Shown: positions 26,536 to 35,187, counted from the stretch's first letter. The stretch is 64,000 bases of DNA from Streptomyces netropsis (GCF_014203545.1 NZ_JACHJG010000020.1:1-64000); one strand, 5' to 3'. Numbers and translations are program-made. Notes: generated by a model not told the origin, from the sequence alone.

Positions 26536-27038
26536 CACGCCACCGCCCTGGTGGGCGGGAACCACTGCATTTCGGGCAACGGCGCCGTGGTCGGGGCGAG
26601 TTCCAGGTAGGCCAGGTGCCGCAGGAACCGGCTGAAGACGGGCGCGGCGGCCTTGGTGTCCCCCTGCGGTGGACGTGTGGCGCTCATGGCGGCGGCGAGG
26701 GTCTGCCCGCTCGGCTCGCCGTCCGCGCTCTCGACCCTCAGGTAGCGGGCGACGCGCTCGGCGCCGTACTGCAGCACCGCCTCGTTGATCAGGGCCCGGA
26801 TGTGATTGCAGAACGAACCCCGCGCGCCGCCGCAGGGCCGGTTGTTGTTGGTGCTGCAAGCGAACGCGTAGGTGCGGGCCCCGACCGACGAGACGTAGAC
26901 CCGCTCGATGTCCGAACCGCTGGACACCACGCCCTGCAAGCGTCCGTCGGCCAGCTCGACGAACGGCACCTTGGCGAGCTTGCGCGGTCGTGCGGGCGCT
27001 ATCACCCGTGCCGTGCTCGACCTCTCCCAATCCGACAA
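26535..27038 (-). CDS. SWIM zinc-finger protein
   Basis: The best start is TTG 27038, preceded at the right distance by AGGAG; an upstream TTG at 27071 adds 11 residues. The 167-aa product carries YVSSVGARTYAFACSTNNNR, PCGG and GSFCNHIRALINEAV: the Cys...Cys-x-His arrangement of a SWIM zinc finger, a putative DNA- or protein-binding module. In E. coli the SWIM protein YehQ is encoded beside MoxR, DUF5682 and VWA genes. Here it is the first gene of the operon. The remaining residues (EMQWFPPTRAVA) are unremarkable. Confidence 0.8.
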   Translation of the reverse strand: MSDWERSSTARVIAPARPRKLAKVPFVELADGRLQGVVSSGSDIERVYVSSVGARTYAFACSTNNNRPCGGARGSFCNHIRALINEAVLQYGAERVARYLRVESADGEPSGQTLAAAMSATRPPQGDTKAAAPVFSRFLRHLAYLELAPTTAPLPEMQWFPPTRAVA

Positions 27039-27634
27039 CGCACCATCTCCTATGCATGAAGGGGACACCAAGGGGGATGTCCGCGCCAGAGCGGCGGGAC
27101 ACGACTGAACCTAGTGGCGACCACTGACAACGCCGGTCGGGGACGGGACGCGCAGCCGCGTCACGCGCTGCTCGCGACTTCCGGGCAGGGGCGCGGAGTG
27201 AGGGGATGCCGGGCCGTCGTGCTCTGTTGGCAGGGCCAAGGGGTGAGCGGCATCCGACGGCGGGGGCCCGCACCTGGGCCGGGCGCGTGCGCACTTCGGC
27301 CCCGGAGGACGGGCCCGAGGGGGCTGTGGGTACCGGTCATGGGAGTGGGCGGCACTCCACTCCCCGCGTCGGTGGGCAACGTGCCGGACCGGTCCGACTC
27401 ACGGCCCGGTGATCCGGTATCTGCCTTTGCCGCAGGCCGCCCACCCGGAGCGCACCACCGCCCCGGGTACTCATCGCGTCGGCGGACGCTCCGCCCCCCC
27501 TGGGGATGAGTGGCCCCCTGGAGAAGTCGGGTGCCGCCCGTCGCGCGGCGATTGGCTTTCGCCCTGTCTCGTGGTGTAAAAAACCTCGTCGGTCGAACAT
27601 GATCACGACAAATTTTTCCACCGGGGGACCTGAC
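27039..27634. other. Divergent intergenic region, about 600 bases
   Basis: The region separates the start of the minus-strand SWIM operon and the plus-strand lipoprotein. No protein-like frame was found. The lipoprotein promoter probably lies in the AT-rich stretch at 27575-27620 (GGTGTAAAAAACC and AAATTTTTCC). The operon promoter is probably close to 27045-27120, but no clear -10/-35 pair or operator was seen. Confidence 0.45.
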
Positions 27635-28174
27635 ATGAAGACAACACATCGTTTCATCAGCGCACTTGCGCTCGTCGCCGCGCTCGGCAGCGTCACCGCC
27701 TGCGGACCGGAAGAGGACACGGCCGCAGGCAGCGGCTCCGGCGCCTCCGCGCAGCCGTCGGAGAAGCAGACCGCGGGCGGTGCCTCCGCGGACAAGGCCG
27801 ACGGCACCGGCGAATGCGGGAAGGCGCCGAAGCTGCCCACCGGCCACAAGATGATCGAACCCGTCGAACCCCCGTCGAAGGGCTCGATGTCAGCCAAGGA
27901 CGCCAAGCCCACCTGCACACCCAACGACTGGATCTACCACGGCGAGGGCAAGGCGAAGTACTACCTTTTCGCCGAGCAAGTGAAGGCCGAACTGGCCACC
28001 GGGCCCGGCTCCACCAAGACCGTCCCCGTCGGAGAACTGTGGGCGCACGCCGGTGACTGCCTGACGAACGGCGGTGCCGTCAAGGAGCCGTACAGCTGCT
28101 CCGGGAACATCTACGACATCACGCTGGACCCCGAGGGCAAGGTGAAGACCATCAAGGAGATCTGGCACCCCTGA
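27635..28174 (+). CDS. Secreted lipoprotein (179 aa)
   Basis: ATG 27635 follows GGGGGACC. The signal peptide MKTTHRFISALALVAALGSV ends at the lipobox VTAC near residue 23, followed by a Ser/Ala/Gly-rich linker. The mature domain has four Cys (GECGKAP, PTCTPND, GDCLTNG, YSCSGN), likely two disulfides, and a central WIYHGEGKAKYYLFAEQVKA. It is a surface-anchored protein of unknown function; similar short lipoproteins occur widely in Streptomyces. It stands alone and a hairpin terminator follows. Confidence 0.8.
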   Translation: MKTTHRFISALALVAALGSVTACGPEEDTAAGSGSGASAQPSEKQTAGGASADKADGTGECGKAPKLPTGHKMIEPVEPPSKGSMSAKDAKPTCTPNDWIYHGEGKAKYYLFAEQVKAELATGPGSTKTVPVGELWAHAGDCLTNGGAVKEPYSCSGNIYDITLDPEGKVKTIKEIWHP

Positions 28175-28180
28175 GCCCCA

Positions 28181-28230
28181 CCCGACCCGGCACCGGCACG
28201 TCGAAGGGGACGCGTCGATGCCGGGTCGGG
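28181..28230 (+). terminator. Hairpin terminator of the lipoprotein gene
   Basis: CCCGACCCGGCA (28181-28192) pairs perfectly with TGCCGGGTCGGG (28219-28230); the 26-base loop can form a further small stem. It lies 7 bases after the lipoprotein stop. Confidence 0.75.
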
Positions 28231-28266
28231 CAGCGTCCGGTTCCTCGGATGTGATCAGCTGATGCC

Positions 28267-28734
28267 GTGGAAGCCATATGGACAAGTGTTGTAGCGGTCG
28301 GAGGCACACTCCTGGGTGCCGTGATCACGCACATCTTCCAGCGCCTGGCGTCCAGACGCAGCGAGGTGTTCGCGCGGTCCGAAGCGCTCCGGCAGGAGCG
28401 CTTGGCCACGTACAGTTCGTTCGCCGCGGCAGTGGAGGACTACCGCCACGGCCAGGCGGACCGCTGGTACCGCAAGCAGCAGGACCCGGACGGAGAGGCC
28501 TTCGTCACGGCACGCGATGAAGCACACCGTCTCCGAACAGCGACACGACAAGTGCTCTATCGAGTCAAGTTGCTCACTGACGACCGGGAAGTGATCCTCG
28601 CGGCCGAGCGGGCCTATCAGCGCACGCGCGACGTGTCGACGGCGCGGGACCAGGTGGAGCGGGATGCACTGGACGCCCAGGCGAGGCAGACCATTGAAGC
28701 GTTCGTATCCCATGCTTCGCTCTTGATCCGGTGA
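28267..28734 (+). CDS. Small membrane-anchored protein (155 aa)
   Basis: GTG 28267 gives a protein with one N-terminal membrane segment (AIWTSVVAVGGTLLGAVITH) followed by a long charged helix (RRSEVFARSEALRQERLATY and AYQRTRDVSTARDQVERDAL). The layout, one membrane anchor plus a cytoplasmic coiled-coil-like domain of about 120 residues, is common among Streptomyces hypothetical proteins. No catalytic motif is present. It lies between the lipoprotein and a convergent esterase. Function unknown. Confidence 0.75.
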   Translation: MEAIWTSVVAVGGTLLGAVITHIFQRLASRRSEVFARSEALRQERLATYSSFAAAVEDYRHGQADRWYRKQQDPDGEAFVTARDEAHRLRTATRQVLYRVKLLTDDREVILAAERAYQRTRDVSTARDQVERDALDAQARQTIEAFVSHASLLIR

Positions 28735-28831
28735 AGTGCCAGACCAGGGGGTGGCCGACCCCGCTTGCCGGCCGGTGGATGGCTGCGCCACCGGTTGCGG
28801 AACTGTTCACCCTCCTGATCTTCATGGAGGG

Positions 28832-29779
28832 TCAGGAGGCTTCCGCCTTCCGACCCTCGCTACGCAGCGCGGCGGCCAGCGCCGACGTCCACGCGACGGT
28901 GCTGCGCCGGGCCGGCGAGCTGGTAGGGGCGTACCCCTCGAAGAGGTGGAACGCTCCTGGTACATGATGAATCTCCGTGGGGACGCCGGCCAGGATGAGT
29001 CGCCTCGCGTAGTCCAGCCCTTGGTCGCGCAGCGGATCCTGCTCGCAGACCATGAGGTACGTCGGCGGCAGCCCGGCCAGGCTTGTCGCTCTCGCCGGGG
29101 CCGCGTACTGGTCGGCCGCCCTCGGCCCCAGGTACAGCGGCCACATTCCGCGGACCACTCGTCCGTCGATCACTCGCCCGTCGGTGACGGCGTCGACCGA
29201 TGCTTGGTCACAACGGTCGTCCACGGCGGGCACCAGGAGCAGTTGGTAGGCGAGTGCGGGGCCACCACGGTCTCGGGACGCCAGGGCGGTTGCCGCGGCC
29301 AGTGACCCGCCGGCCGAGCGGCCGGAGACGGCGATCCGGTTCGGATCCACCCCGAGGGCGGCGGTGTTGGCGCCGGTCCAGAGCAGCGCGGCGTAGCAGT
29401 CGTCGAAGCCGGCCGGGTAGGGGTGCTCGGGGGCGAGACGGTAGTCGACGGAGACCACTACCGCGTCGGCCGCCCGGCAGATGTCGCGGCAGTTGGTGTC
29501 GCCGGTGTCCAGGTCGCCCGAGATGAACGCACCGCCGTGGAAGTACAGCACGGCTGGACGACTGGCGGGCGTCCCACCAGTGGGCCGATACAGCCGAAGC
29601 CGCAGATCGCCCGCCGGGCCGGGGATGGTGAGGTCTTCGGTGACGAGGTGGGGGTCCTCGCGGGAGGGCGTGGCGGCGAGCACCCCGCGCAGGTGGGTCC
29701 GCGTGGCCACGGGATCGGCCAGCGGGTCGAACTCCGGCAGCGCGGCGAGGACGTCGGCCAGCTCAGGGTGGACGTTCAT
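28832..29779 (-). CDS. Alpha/beta hydrolase, HSL-type esterase
   Basis: The start is taken at ATG 29779 (behind GGGAGT), because the in-frame ATG at 29794 would lie inside an operator. The 315-aa protein has the full HSL set: VLYFHGGAFISGDLDTGD, DYRLAPEHPYPAGFDDCYAA, elbow SGRSAGGSLAAA, acid MVCEQDPLRDQG and His VPGAFHLFEGY. It hydrolyses small acyl esters. It is divergent from a PadR gene, and two 13-bp palindromes lie in the shared promoter, so PadR repression is very likely. It is a second HSL esterase in this window besides 2682-3782. Confidence 0.9.
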   Translation of the reverse strand: MNVHPELADVLAALPEFDPLADPVATRTHLRGVLAATPSREDPHLVTEDLTIPGPAGDLRLRLYRPTGGTPASRPAVLYFHGGAFISGDLDTGDTNCRDICRAADAVVVSVDYRLAPEHPYPAGFDDCYAALLWTGANTAALGVDPNRIAVSGRSAGGSLAAATALASRDRGGPALAYQLLLVPAVDDRCDQASVDAVTDGRVIDGRVVRGMWPLYLGPRAADQYAAPARATSLAGLPPTYLMVCEQDPLRDQGLDYARRLILAGVPTEIHHVPGAFHLFEGYAPTSSPARRSTVAWTSALAAALRSEGRKAEAS

Positions 29780-29792
29780 GGGACTCCCAATC

Positions 29793-29841
29793 ATCTCAGT
29801 GAGATCGTCGCCGCGAGACTAACCTATAGTCTCACTGAGAC
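29793..29841. promoter_or_regulatory. Twin PadR operators
   Basis: ATCTCAGTGAGAT (29793-29805) and GTCTCACTGAGAC (29829-29841) share the palindromic core TCTCA-x-TGAGA and are 36 bp apart centre to centre. They lie in the divergent promoter between the esterase and the PadR gene. The first is 14 bases upstream of the esterase start, and the second follows a TATAGT -10-like element. They are the likely binding sites of the adjacent PadR protein. Confidence 0.8.
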
Positions 29842-29876
29842 GGTATCGATCGCAGACTGCGTCACTGGAGGACGGG

Positions 29877-30410
29877 ATGACGGACGAGTTGACGCCCTCG
29901 CAGTACGTGGTGCTCGGGCTGATCGCCCGTAACGGTCCGATGACGCCCTACGAGTTGAAGGGCCGCATCGAGCAGAGCGTCGAAAACTACTGGCCGATCC
30001 CGCACGCGCAGCTGTACCGAGACCCGCCCCGGCTGGCCGAACTGGGCCTGCTCACCGAGCGCGCCGAGGAGCACGGACGGCGACGACGTGTCTTCCACCT
30101 CACCGACGCCGGCCGCGAGGCCTTGCACCGCTGGCTGGCCGACCCGACCTCGTCGCCGCCGGAGACCCGCAACCCCGCACTGCTCAAGCTCACCTTCACC
30201 GACCTGGCCTCCCCGGCCGAGGTCGCCGCGCTGGCGCGCACCCAGGCCGCCCGGCACCGGCAATGGGCCGACGCGTACCGTCAACGGCTCGCCGACTTGG
30301 ATCCAGCGGATCCGGCCACTGCATCGCGGACCCGCCTGCTCGAACTCGGGATCCGGCACGAGCAGAACTATGTCGACTTCTGGGAGACCCTGGCCGCCGA
30401 ATCCGCCTGA
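29877..30410 (+). CDS. PadR-family transcriptional regulator
   Basis: ATG 29877 follows GGAGGACGGG. The 177-aa protein begins MTDELTPSQYVVLGLIARNG and has the PadR winged helix (GPMTPYELKGRIEQSV, HAQLYRDPPRLAELGLLTER, with RRRRVFHLTDAGREAL as the wing). The C-terminal vir-type helical domain (about residues 95-177) is used for dimerisation. PadR proteins repress phenolic-stress, efflux or esterase genes and are released by aromatic ligands. Here it should repress the divergent esterase and itself through the twin palindromes. Confidence 0.9.
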   Translation: MTDELTPSQYVVLGLIARNGPMTPYELKGRIEQSVENYWPIPHAQLYRDPPRLAELGLLTERAEEHGRRRRVFHLTDAGREALHRWLADPTSSPPETRNPALLKLTFTDLASPAEVAALARTQAARHRQWADAYRQRLADLDPADPATASRTRLLELGIRHEQNYVDFWETLAAESA

Positions 30411-30532
30411 GCGCGAGGGGTCACGATTGCCGTCAGGCGGATGCGGGCGGATTCACGCGGGACCGGCCGCCGGAAAATGGAGCGAGTGGCGACCGGGAGT
30501 CGGCGCCCTGTCGCATGCAAGGTGGCGCATTC

Positions 30533-31201
30533 TCACGAACCCGGCCTCTGGGCGCGGCTGTTCGGGGAGATCCTGAGGCGCCCTGCATCGGGCTTCGTAC
30601 GTGCACGCCCTACGTCGCGTGTGGCGTCGGCGATGACTGTAGTCACAACCTTGAGGACGGCTCCGGTCTCCGGTGGCGTGCCTTCACGGCCGGCGAACAG
30701 CAGGTGCCCGGTCCCGATGAGCGTGAGCGCGAGCGTGTCGACATCGGCATCCGCCGCGATGCGATCCACGTCGCGTTCCGCGGTGAGGTAGGAGGCGATC
30801 ATGGCCGTGGCTTCCGTCAGGACGGGCACGCCGGCGGTGGTGGCCTGGCGCAGTCGGGCGCGCAGTTCATCCCGGGAGGTGATGAGGGCGACGATCGCCA
30901 GCGCGACGGACCCGAACAGGGCCGTCAGTGCGTCGGCGAGGTTGCCGGCCACGGTGCCGGTCCCGGCTGAGCCGCGCAGGGCGGTGGCTTGGCTCTCGAG
31001 CCGGGCGATGCGGTCCAGCACGAGCTCGGTGAGGAAGGCGTCGAAGTCGGCGAAGTGCCGGTGCAGGACGCCCTTGGCGCAGCCTGCCTCCGCGGTGACC
31101 GCCCGGCTGGTCAGCGCGCTCGGCCCGTCCCGGAGCAGGACGCGCTCGGCGGCGTCGAACAGTTGCTCGCGCGCGTCGCGCATGGCCACCCCTGTCGGCA
31201 T
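30533..31201 (-). CDS. TetR-family transcriptional regulator
   Basis: Start at ATG 31201, behind AAGGAAGGG (ATG 31183 is an alternative); the protein is about 222 aa. The N-terminal helix-turn-helix reads LTSRAVTAEAGCAKGVLHRH-FADFDAFL, diagnostic for TetR. The C-terminal ligand domain includes SVALAIVALITSRDELRARL and TLALTLIGTGHLLFAGREG. It is divergent from the SAM methyltransferase at 31271, with two near-identical 16-bp palindromes between the genes, so it probably represses both. Confidence 0.88.
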   Translation of the reverse strand: MPTGVAMRDAREQLFDAAERVLLRDGPSALTSRAVTAEAGCAKGVLHRHFADFDAFLTELVLDRIARLESQATALRGSAGTGTVAGNLADALTALFGSVALAIVALITSRDELRARLRQATTAGVPVLTEATAMIASYLTAERDVDRIAADADVDTLALTLIGTGHLLFAGREGTPPETGAVLKVVTTVIADATRDVGRARTKPDAGRLRISPNSRAQRPGS

Positions 31202-31242
31202 ACCGCACCCTTCCTTGCTTCGCCCGGCCCGCCCGTTGACGA

Positions 31243-31278
31243 GTGGGCACGTGCCCACCATAGTGGGCGCATGCCCAC
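31243..31278. promoter_or_regulatory. Twin TetR-type palindromes
   Basis: GTGGGCACGTGCCCAC (31243-31258) is a perfect 16-bp palindrome; GTGGGCGCATGCCCAC (31263-31278) has the same arms around a different centre. Their centres are 20 bp apart, about two helical turns, so two dimers could bind the same face. The second contains the ATG start codon of the methyltransferase gene (31271), so binding would directly block initiation. Confidence 0.82.
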
Positions 31279-32101
31279 TTTACCTCCGGCGCGATCGCGT
31301 CCGTCCGGGAACGAGTCTCATCAATACCGGCAGGCGGCACAGTCATTCGGTTCGGATGCCGAACGCTACGACCGGGCCCGGCCCCGCTACCCCGACGCCA
31401 TGGTGGACCGGATCGTCGCCGGCAGCCCCGGCCCCGAGGTCCTCGATGTCGGCTGTGGCACCGGTATCGCCGCCCGGCAGTTCCAGGCAGCCGGCTGCAA
31501 GGTGCTCGGAGTCGAGCCCGACGCGCGGATGGCCGACGTGGCGCGGCAGCTCGGAGTCGAGGTCGACGTAGCGACGTTCGAAGCCTGGGATCCGTCCGGC
31601 CGGCAATGCGATGCGGTGGTCGCCGGTCAGGCCTGGCACTGGGTGGACCCGGTCGCGGGAGCGGCCAAGGCCCGGCAGGTGCTGCGGCCCGGCGGACGAC
31701 TGGCAGCGTTCTGGAACGTGTTCGAGCTACCGCCGGACGTGGCCGAAGCGTTCGCCGCGGCCTACCGGCGAGTGGCTCCCGACTCCCCCTTCACCGTCCA
31801 GGCGATGACGAAGCAGGCTCTGGACGGCTATCAGGCGCTGATCACCAAGGCCACCGACGGAATGCAGGAGGCCGGCGGATTCAACGCCCCGGAACAGTGG
31901 CGATTCGCCTGGGAGTGGTCCTACACGCGGGCCGCGTGGCTGGAGCAGATGCCCACCCATGGCGCCCTCACCCGGCTGCCGTCGGACAAGTTGGCGGAGG
32001 TGCTGAAGAGCGTCGGGGCAGCCATCGACGCGCTGGGTGGCAGCTTCACGATGCGTTACACCACGGTGGCGGTCGCTGCGGCGCGAACCGCTACAGCCTG
32101 A
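31271..32101 (+). CDS. Class I SAM-dependent methyltransferase
   Basis: ATG 31271 lies inside a TetR palindrome, which implies a leaderless or very short-leader mRNA. The 276-aa protein contains YDRARPRYPDAMVDRIV and motif I EVLDVGCGTGIAARQFQAAG, then VLGVEPDARMADVARQ and later VVAGQAWHWVDPVAGAAKAR (motif IV region). This is the Methyltransf_11/25-type fold found in small-molecule and quinone-like methyltransferases. Substrate unknown. Control by the divergent TetR gene suggests a resistance or detoxification role. Confidence 0.87.
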   Translation: MPTLPPARSRPSGNESHQYRQAAQSFGSDAERYDRARPRYPDAMVDRIVAGSPGPEVLDVGCGTGIAARQFQAAGCKVLGVEPDARMADVARQLGVEVDVATFEAWDPSGRQCDAVVAGQAWHWVDPVAGAAKARQVLRPGGRLAAFWNVFELPPDVAEAFAAAYRRVAPDSPFTVQAMTKQALDGYQALITKATDGMQEAGGFNAPEQWRFAWEWSYTRAAWLEQMPTHGALTRLPSDKLAEVLKSVGAAIDALGGSFTMRYTTVAVAAARTATA

Positions 32102-32209
32102 CCTGCGGGTGCGGCCTGCCGCAGCAGGTGGGGGCAGTGCGCGCAACCGCCCTCCAACTGGCGGCCGGTGAGGGCGTCCCCTGCCGTCACGAGGAGGGAA
32201 GGCGGCCCG

Positions 32210-33055
32210 TCAGGACACCCAGCCGCTGGTCAGCCTGGTGACCGTGCCGCCGTCGAGGTCCGCGAGCTTCGTGCCGACGAAGTCGCGGGCCCCGTCGGAC
32301 GTCTGCAGCCGCAGGGGCGGCGCGTCAGCGGTGAGCGCCTCCAACACGGTGGCAGCCGCGTCACGAGGGCTCTGAGCGCCGGCGAAGCTGCGGGCCGTGC
32401 GCTCCAAGTAGGCCTTGAGAGCCGGCGCGTAGACACTCGCGCGGGCGAGAAGGGCGTCCTGGTCGACACCGGCATTGCTGACGAACTCACTGGCTACCGC
32501 GCCGGGCTCGACGACCGTCACGGTGACACCGACGCCGGCCGCGACGGGATGGAGGGATTCCATGAAGCCCTCGACGGCGAACTTCGCGGCGCAGTAGGCC
32601 TCGTTGAACGGCTGCCCCACGACGCCGCCGACGCTGGTGACGGTCACCACCCGGCCTCCGGACGACCGCAGATGGGGCAGGGCGGCATGAGTCACCTGCA
32701 GCACGCCGAAGAAGTTGACCTCCATCACGGCGCGGACGTCCTCGACGCTCTCCTGCTCCAGGGTCCCCACGTGTCCGGCGCCGGCGTTGTTCACCACGGC
32801 GTCCAGGCGGCCGTGGTCCGCGACCACCCCCGCGATGCAGGCCTGGACGGAGCCGGGGTCGGTGACGTCCATCCGGCGGACCTCGACCAGGTCGGCCACG
32901 CCCTCCTTCCGGGCCGCTTCGCGCAGAACCGCGTCACGGGAGGTGTCACGCATGGTGGCTACGGTGCGCCATCCCGCCCGGGCCGCGGCGACAGCGGCCT
33001 CGAGGCCGATTCCGGAGGACGTGCCGGAGATGACCACTGTTCTGTCAACCGTCAT
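32210..33055 (-). CDS. Short-chain dehydrogenase/reductase
   Basis: ATG 33055 opens a 281-aa classical SDR: TVVISGTSSGIGLEAAVAAA is the dinucleotide fold, NNAGAGHVGTLEQ the conserved Asn motif, VTVTSVGGVVGQPFNEAYC-AAK contains the Ser, Tyr and Lys of the catalytic tetrad. The Arg at the end of beta2 (TMRDTSRD) suggests NADP(H) use. It oxidises or reduces a small alcohol/ketone. It stands on the minus strand, convergent with the methyltransferase and with no obvious regulator. Confidence 0.88.
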   Translation of the reverse strand: MTVDRTVVISGTSSGIGLEAAVAAARAGWRTVATMRDTSRDAVLREAARKEGVADLVEVRRMDVTDPGSVQACIAGVVADHGRLDAVVNNAGAGHVGTLEQESVEDVRAVMEVNFFGVLQVTHAALPHLRSSGGRVVTVTSVGGVVGQPFNEAYCAAKFAVEGFMESLHPVAAGVGVTVTVVEPGAVASEFVSNAGVDQDALLARASVYAPALKAYLERTARSFAGAQSPRDAAATVLEALTADAPPLRLQTSDGARDFVGTKLADLDGGTVTRLTSGWVS

Positions 33056-33323
33056 GGGAAGGCTCGCTTTCCTGTACTGGGGGGGGCTCCCGCCCCATGC
33101 AACGGGGTTCACGCTGCCCGCTCGAACGCGCGGGTCGCATCACCGAGCGGGCGCATCCGTAGGGCCGGAACTGACGCAAGTCTCTGCCTTCGTGTGCACT
33201 CCAAGTCAAGCCGACCGCGGCCATGTGGCTCACCACGGGGATCACCGTGACCACCGGTCTTCCGGCGTCATCCTGTCCGTGCGTGAGCTGAGCCACGGAG
33301 ACGAGCTCACACGCCGTACGTCC

Positions 33324-33929
33324 CTAGGAGGGCCGGAGGCTGTCCACGGTCGGGGCGACGGTGCCGAACAGGTCGGTGACGGTGGTCAGCGCCGCGGCCT
33401 GGAGGGTGGCGGCCGACAGCACGTCGCCATCGGGTGTGGTGAGGGCACGGGTGGCGGTGGCCTCGGCGACGACGGTGGGCCGGTAGCCGAGGTTGAAGGC
33501 GCCCTGGGCGGTGAAGGTGACGCACATGTGCGTCATGAACCCGGCTATGACCAGGTCGGGTCCGGCATCGAGGTTGCGCAGGAGCTCCTCCAGCCCGGTG
33601 TCGTGGAAGGCGTTCGGAAAGTGCTTGACGACGACCGGTTCGCCCGCGAGGGGAGCGACCTCGTCACTGATGGAGCCGATCTCGGCGCGGATGTCGTACG
33701 GGCTGCCTTCGCCACCGTCATTGACGACGTGGATGACCGGAGCGCCGACGGCACGGGCCGCGGCGAGGAGGCGGGCTCCGGCGGCCAGGGCCTGCTCGGC
33801 GCCCTCGAGTGCCATGACTCCGGCACGGTAGGTGTTCTGGAAGTCGATCATTACCAGGGTGGACTCGTCGAGACGGGGCAAGCGGCTGCCGAGGCCGATC
33901 ACGTCACGCAGGCTGGCGGAAGCAGTCAT
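33324..33929 (-). CDS. Isochorismatase-family cysteine hydrolase
   Basis: From ATG 33929 the 201-aa protein shows the isochorismatase/nicotinamidase fold: LVMIDFQNTYRAGV (Asp), VVVKHFPNAFHDT (Lys) and IAGFMTHMCVTFTAQGAFN with the nucleophilic Cys. These enzymes hydrolyse amides or vinyl ethers of small molecules. It follows the GlxA-type regulator gene on the same strand with about 80 bases between them, an arrangement common in Streptomyces, and is probably regulated by it. Confidence 0.87.
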   Translation of the reverse strand: MTASASLRDVIGLGSRLPRLDESTLVMIDFQNTYRAGVMALEGAEQALAAGARLLAAARAVGAPVIHVVNDGGEGSPYDIRAEIGSISDEVAPLAGEPVVVKHFPNAFHDTGLEELLRNLDAGPDLVIAGFMTHMCVTFTAQGAFNLGYRPTVVAEATATRALTTPDGDVLSAATLQAAALTTVTDLFGTVAPTVDSLRPS

Positions 33930-34010
33930 CACAAGGGGGCCCTTCAAGAGCGGTGAACGGCGCACGACGAGGTCGCGCGGTGGCACGGATACGCCAAGGG
34001 GATCGGGTGG

Positions 34011-34994
34011 TCAGATGGTCGTGCGGAAGCGACGGCGGTAGGCCGCCGGCGTCGTGCTGATCTGCTTGCGGAAGGCGCGGTGCAGCGTTTCCACCGAGCC
34101 CAGGCCGACGGTTCCGGCAACTTGTTCGAGCGGCTGGTCGGTGCTTTCCAGCAGGCGGCGCGCGGCTTCGACCCGTGCGGCCTCGACGTACGCGGCCGGG
34201 CTGGTGCCGGTCTCCTGGCGGAAGACGCGGGCGAAGTGGCGCTCGCTCAGGCACATCCGGGTCGCGAGCGCGGCCGCCGACAGGTCGGCGTCGAGGTGTT
34301 CGGCGATGAACAGGCGCAGTTCGTCGATGTCTCGCCTACCGGCTGCGGGGCGGCTCAGCGGCACACTGAACTGGCTCTGGCCGCCTTGCCGCTTGAGGTA
34401 CATCACCAGGTGACGGGCTACCGCCAGAGCCAGGTCCTCGCCGTGGTCCTCGGCCACCAGGGCCAGCGCGAGGTCCATGCAGGCGCTGATCCCGGCCCCC
34501 GTCCACACTCGTCCGGAGCGCACGAAGATGGGGTGGGCGTTCACGGTCACCTGTGGGTGGTCGGCGGCGAGCTGTGCCGCCGTCGACCAGTGGGTGGTCG
34601 CCGTCCTGCCGTCCAGCAGCCCGGCCGCCGCCAGTAGGTGCGCGCCGACACATACCGATGCCACCCGCTGTGCGTACGGGGCGGTGTTCTTGATCCAGTC
34701 CACGACGTCCTGGTCGGTGCGGGCCACCGGGCCTTCCGGGTACACATCCACCGCACCGGGCACCAGCAGCGTGTCCACCGCCGCGCCGACATCGGCGAAG
34801 GAGGTGTCCGCGAGCAACCGGACGCCGGCCGAGGTGCGCACCGGTCCCCGCTCGGGGCCCGCCAAGCGCACCGAGTAGCCCGCCCGGCCTGCTGATTCCC
34901 GGTTGGCCAAGGCGAAGACTTCCGCCGGGCCGGTGACGTCGAGGAGATCGACATCGGGGAAGACAGCGATGACGACACGGTGGGTGAGGGGCAT
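34011..34994 (-). CDS. GlxA-type (DJ-1/PfpI plus AraC) transcriptional regulator
   Basis: The 327-aa protein starts at ATG 34994 (an upstream ATG at 35021 adds nine residues). Residues 1-165 are a DJ-1/PfpI domain (RVVIAVFPDVDLLDVTGPAE; Cys elbow ASVCVGAHLLAAAGLLDG). Residues about 215-327 are an AraC domain with two helix-turn-helix units (MCLSERHFARVFRQETG; PLEQVAGTVGLGSVETLHRA). GlxA-type proteins activate genes in response to small metabolites. It lies upstream of the isochorismatase gene, which is probably its target. Confidence 0.9.
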   Translation of the reverse strand: MPLTHRVVIAVFPDVDLLDVTGPAEVFALANRESAGRAGYSVRLAGPERGPVRTSAGVRLLADTSFADVGAAVDTLLVPGAVDVYPEGPVARTDQDVVDWIKNTAPYAQRVASVCVGAHLLAAAGLLDGRTATTHWSTAAQLAADHPQVTVNAHPIFVRSGRVWTGAGISACMDLALALVAEDHGEDLALAVARHLVMYLKRQGGQSQFSVPLSRPAAGRRDIDELRLFIAEHLDADLSAAALATRMCLSERHFARVFRQETGTSPAAYVEAARVEAARRLLESTDQPLEQVAGTVGLGSVETLHRAFRKQISTTPAAYRRRFRTTI

Positions 34995-35146
34995 GCGTCC
35001 ATCTTCATCGCACCCCGCCATGTCGGCAATGACGGGATTCTGTCAGATCCGGCCACCGCCGCCCGGCAACCGACGTCGTAGCGACCGGGCCGTTCGTGGG
35101 GTGGGCGGGCCGGGGACCGGTGACTGCGGCAGTGAACGCCTGCTCG

Positions 35147-35187
35147 CCGGGGTGGGAGGTGGCCGTGTCGGCCGTCTCCCACCCCGG
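35147..35187 (-). terminator. Hairpin after the ABC-F gene
   Basis: CCGGGGTGGGAG (35147-35158) and CTCCCACCCCGG (35176-35187) form a perfect 12-bp stem with a 17-base loop, just downstream of the ABC-F stop at 35203. It also faces the GlxA gene from the other side. Confidence 0.8.
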
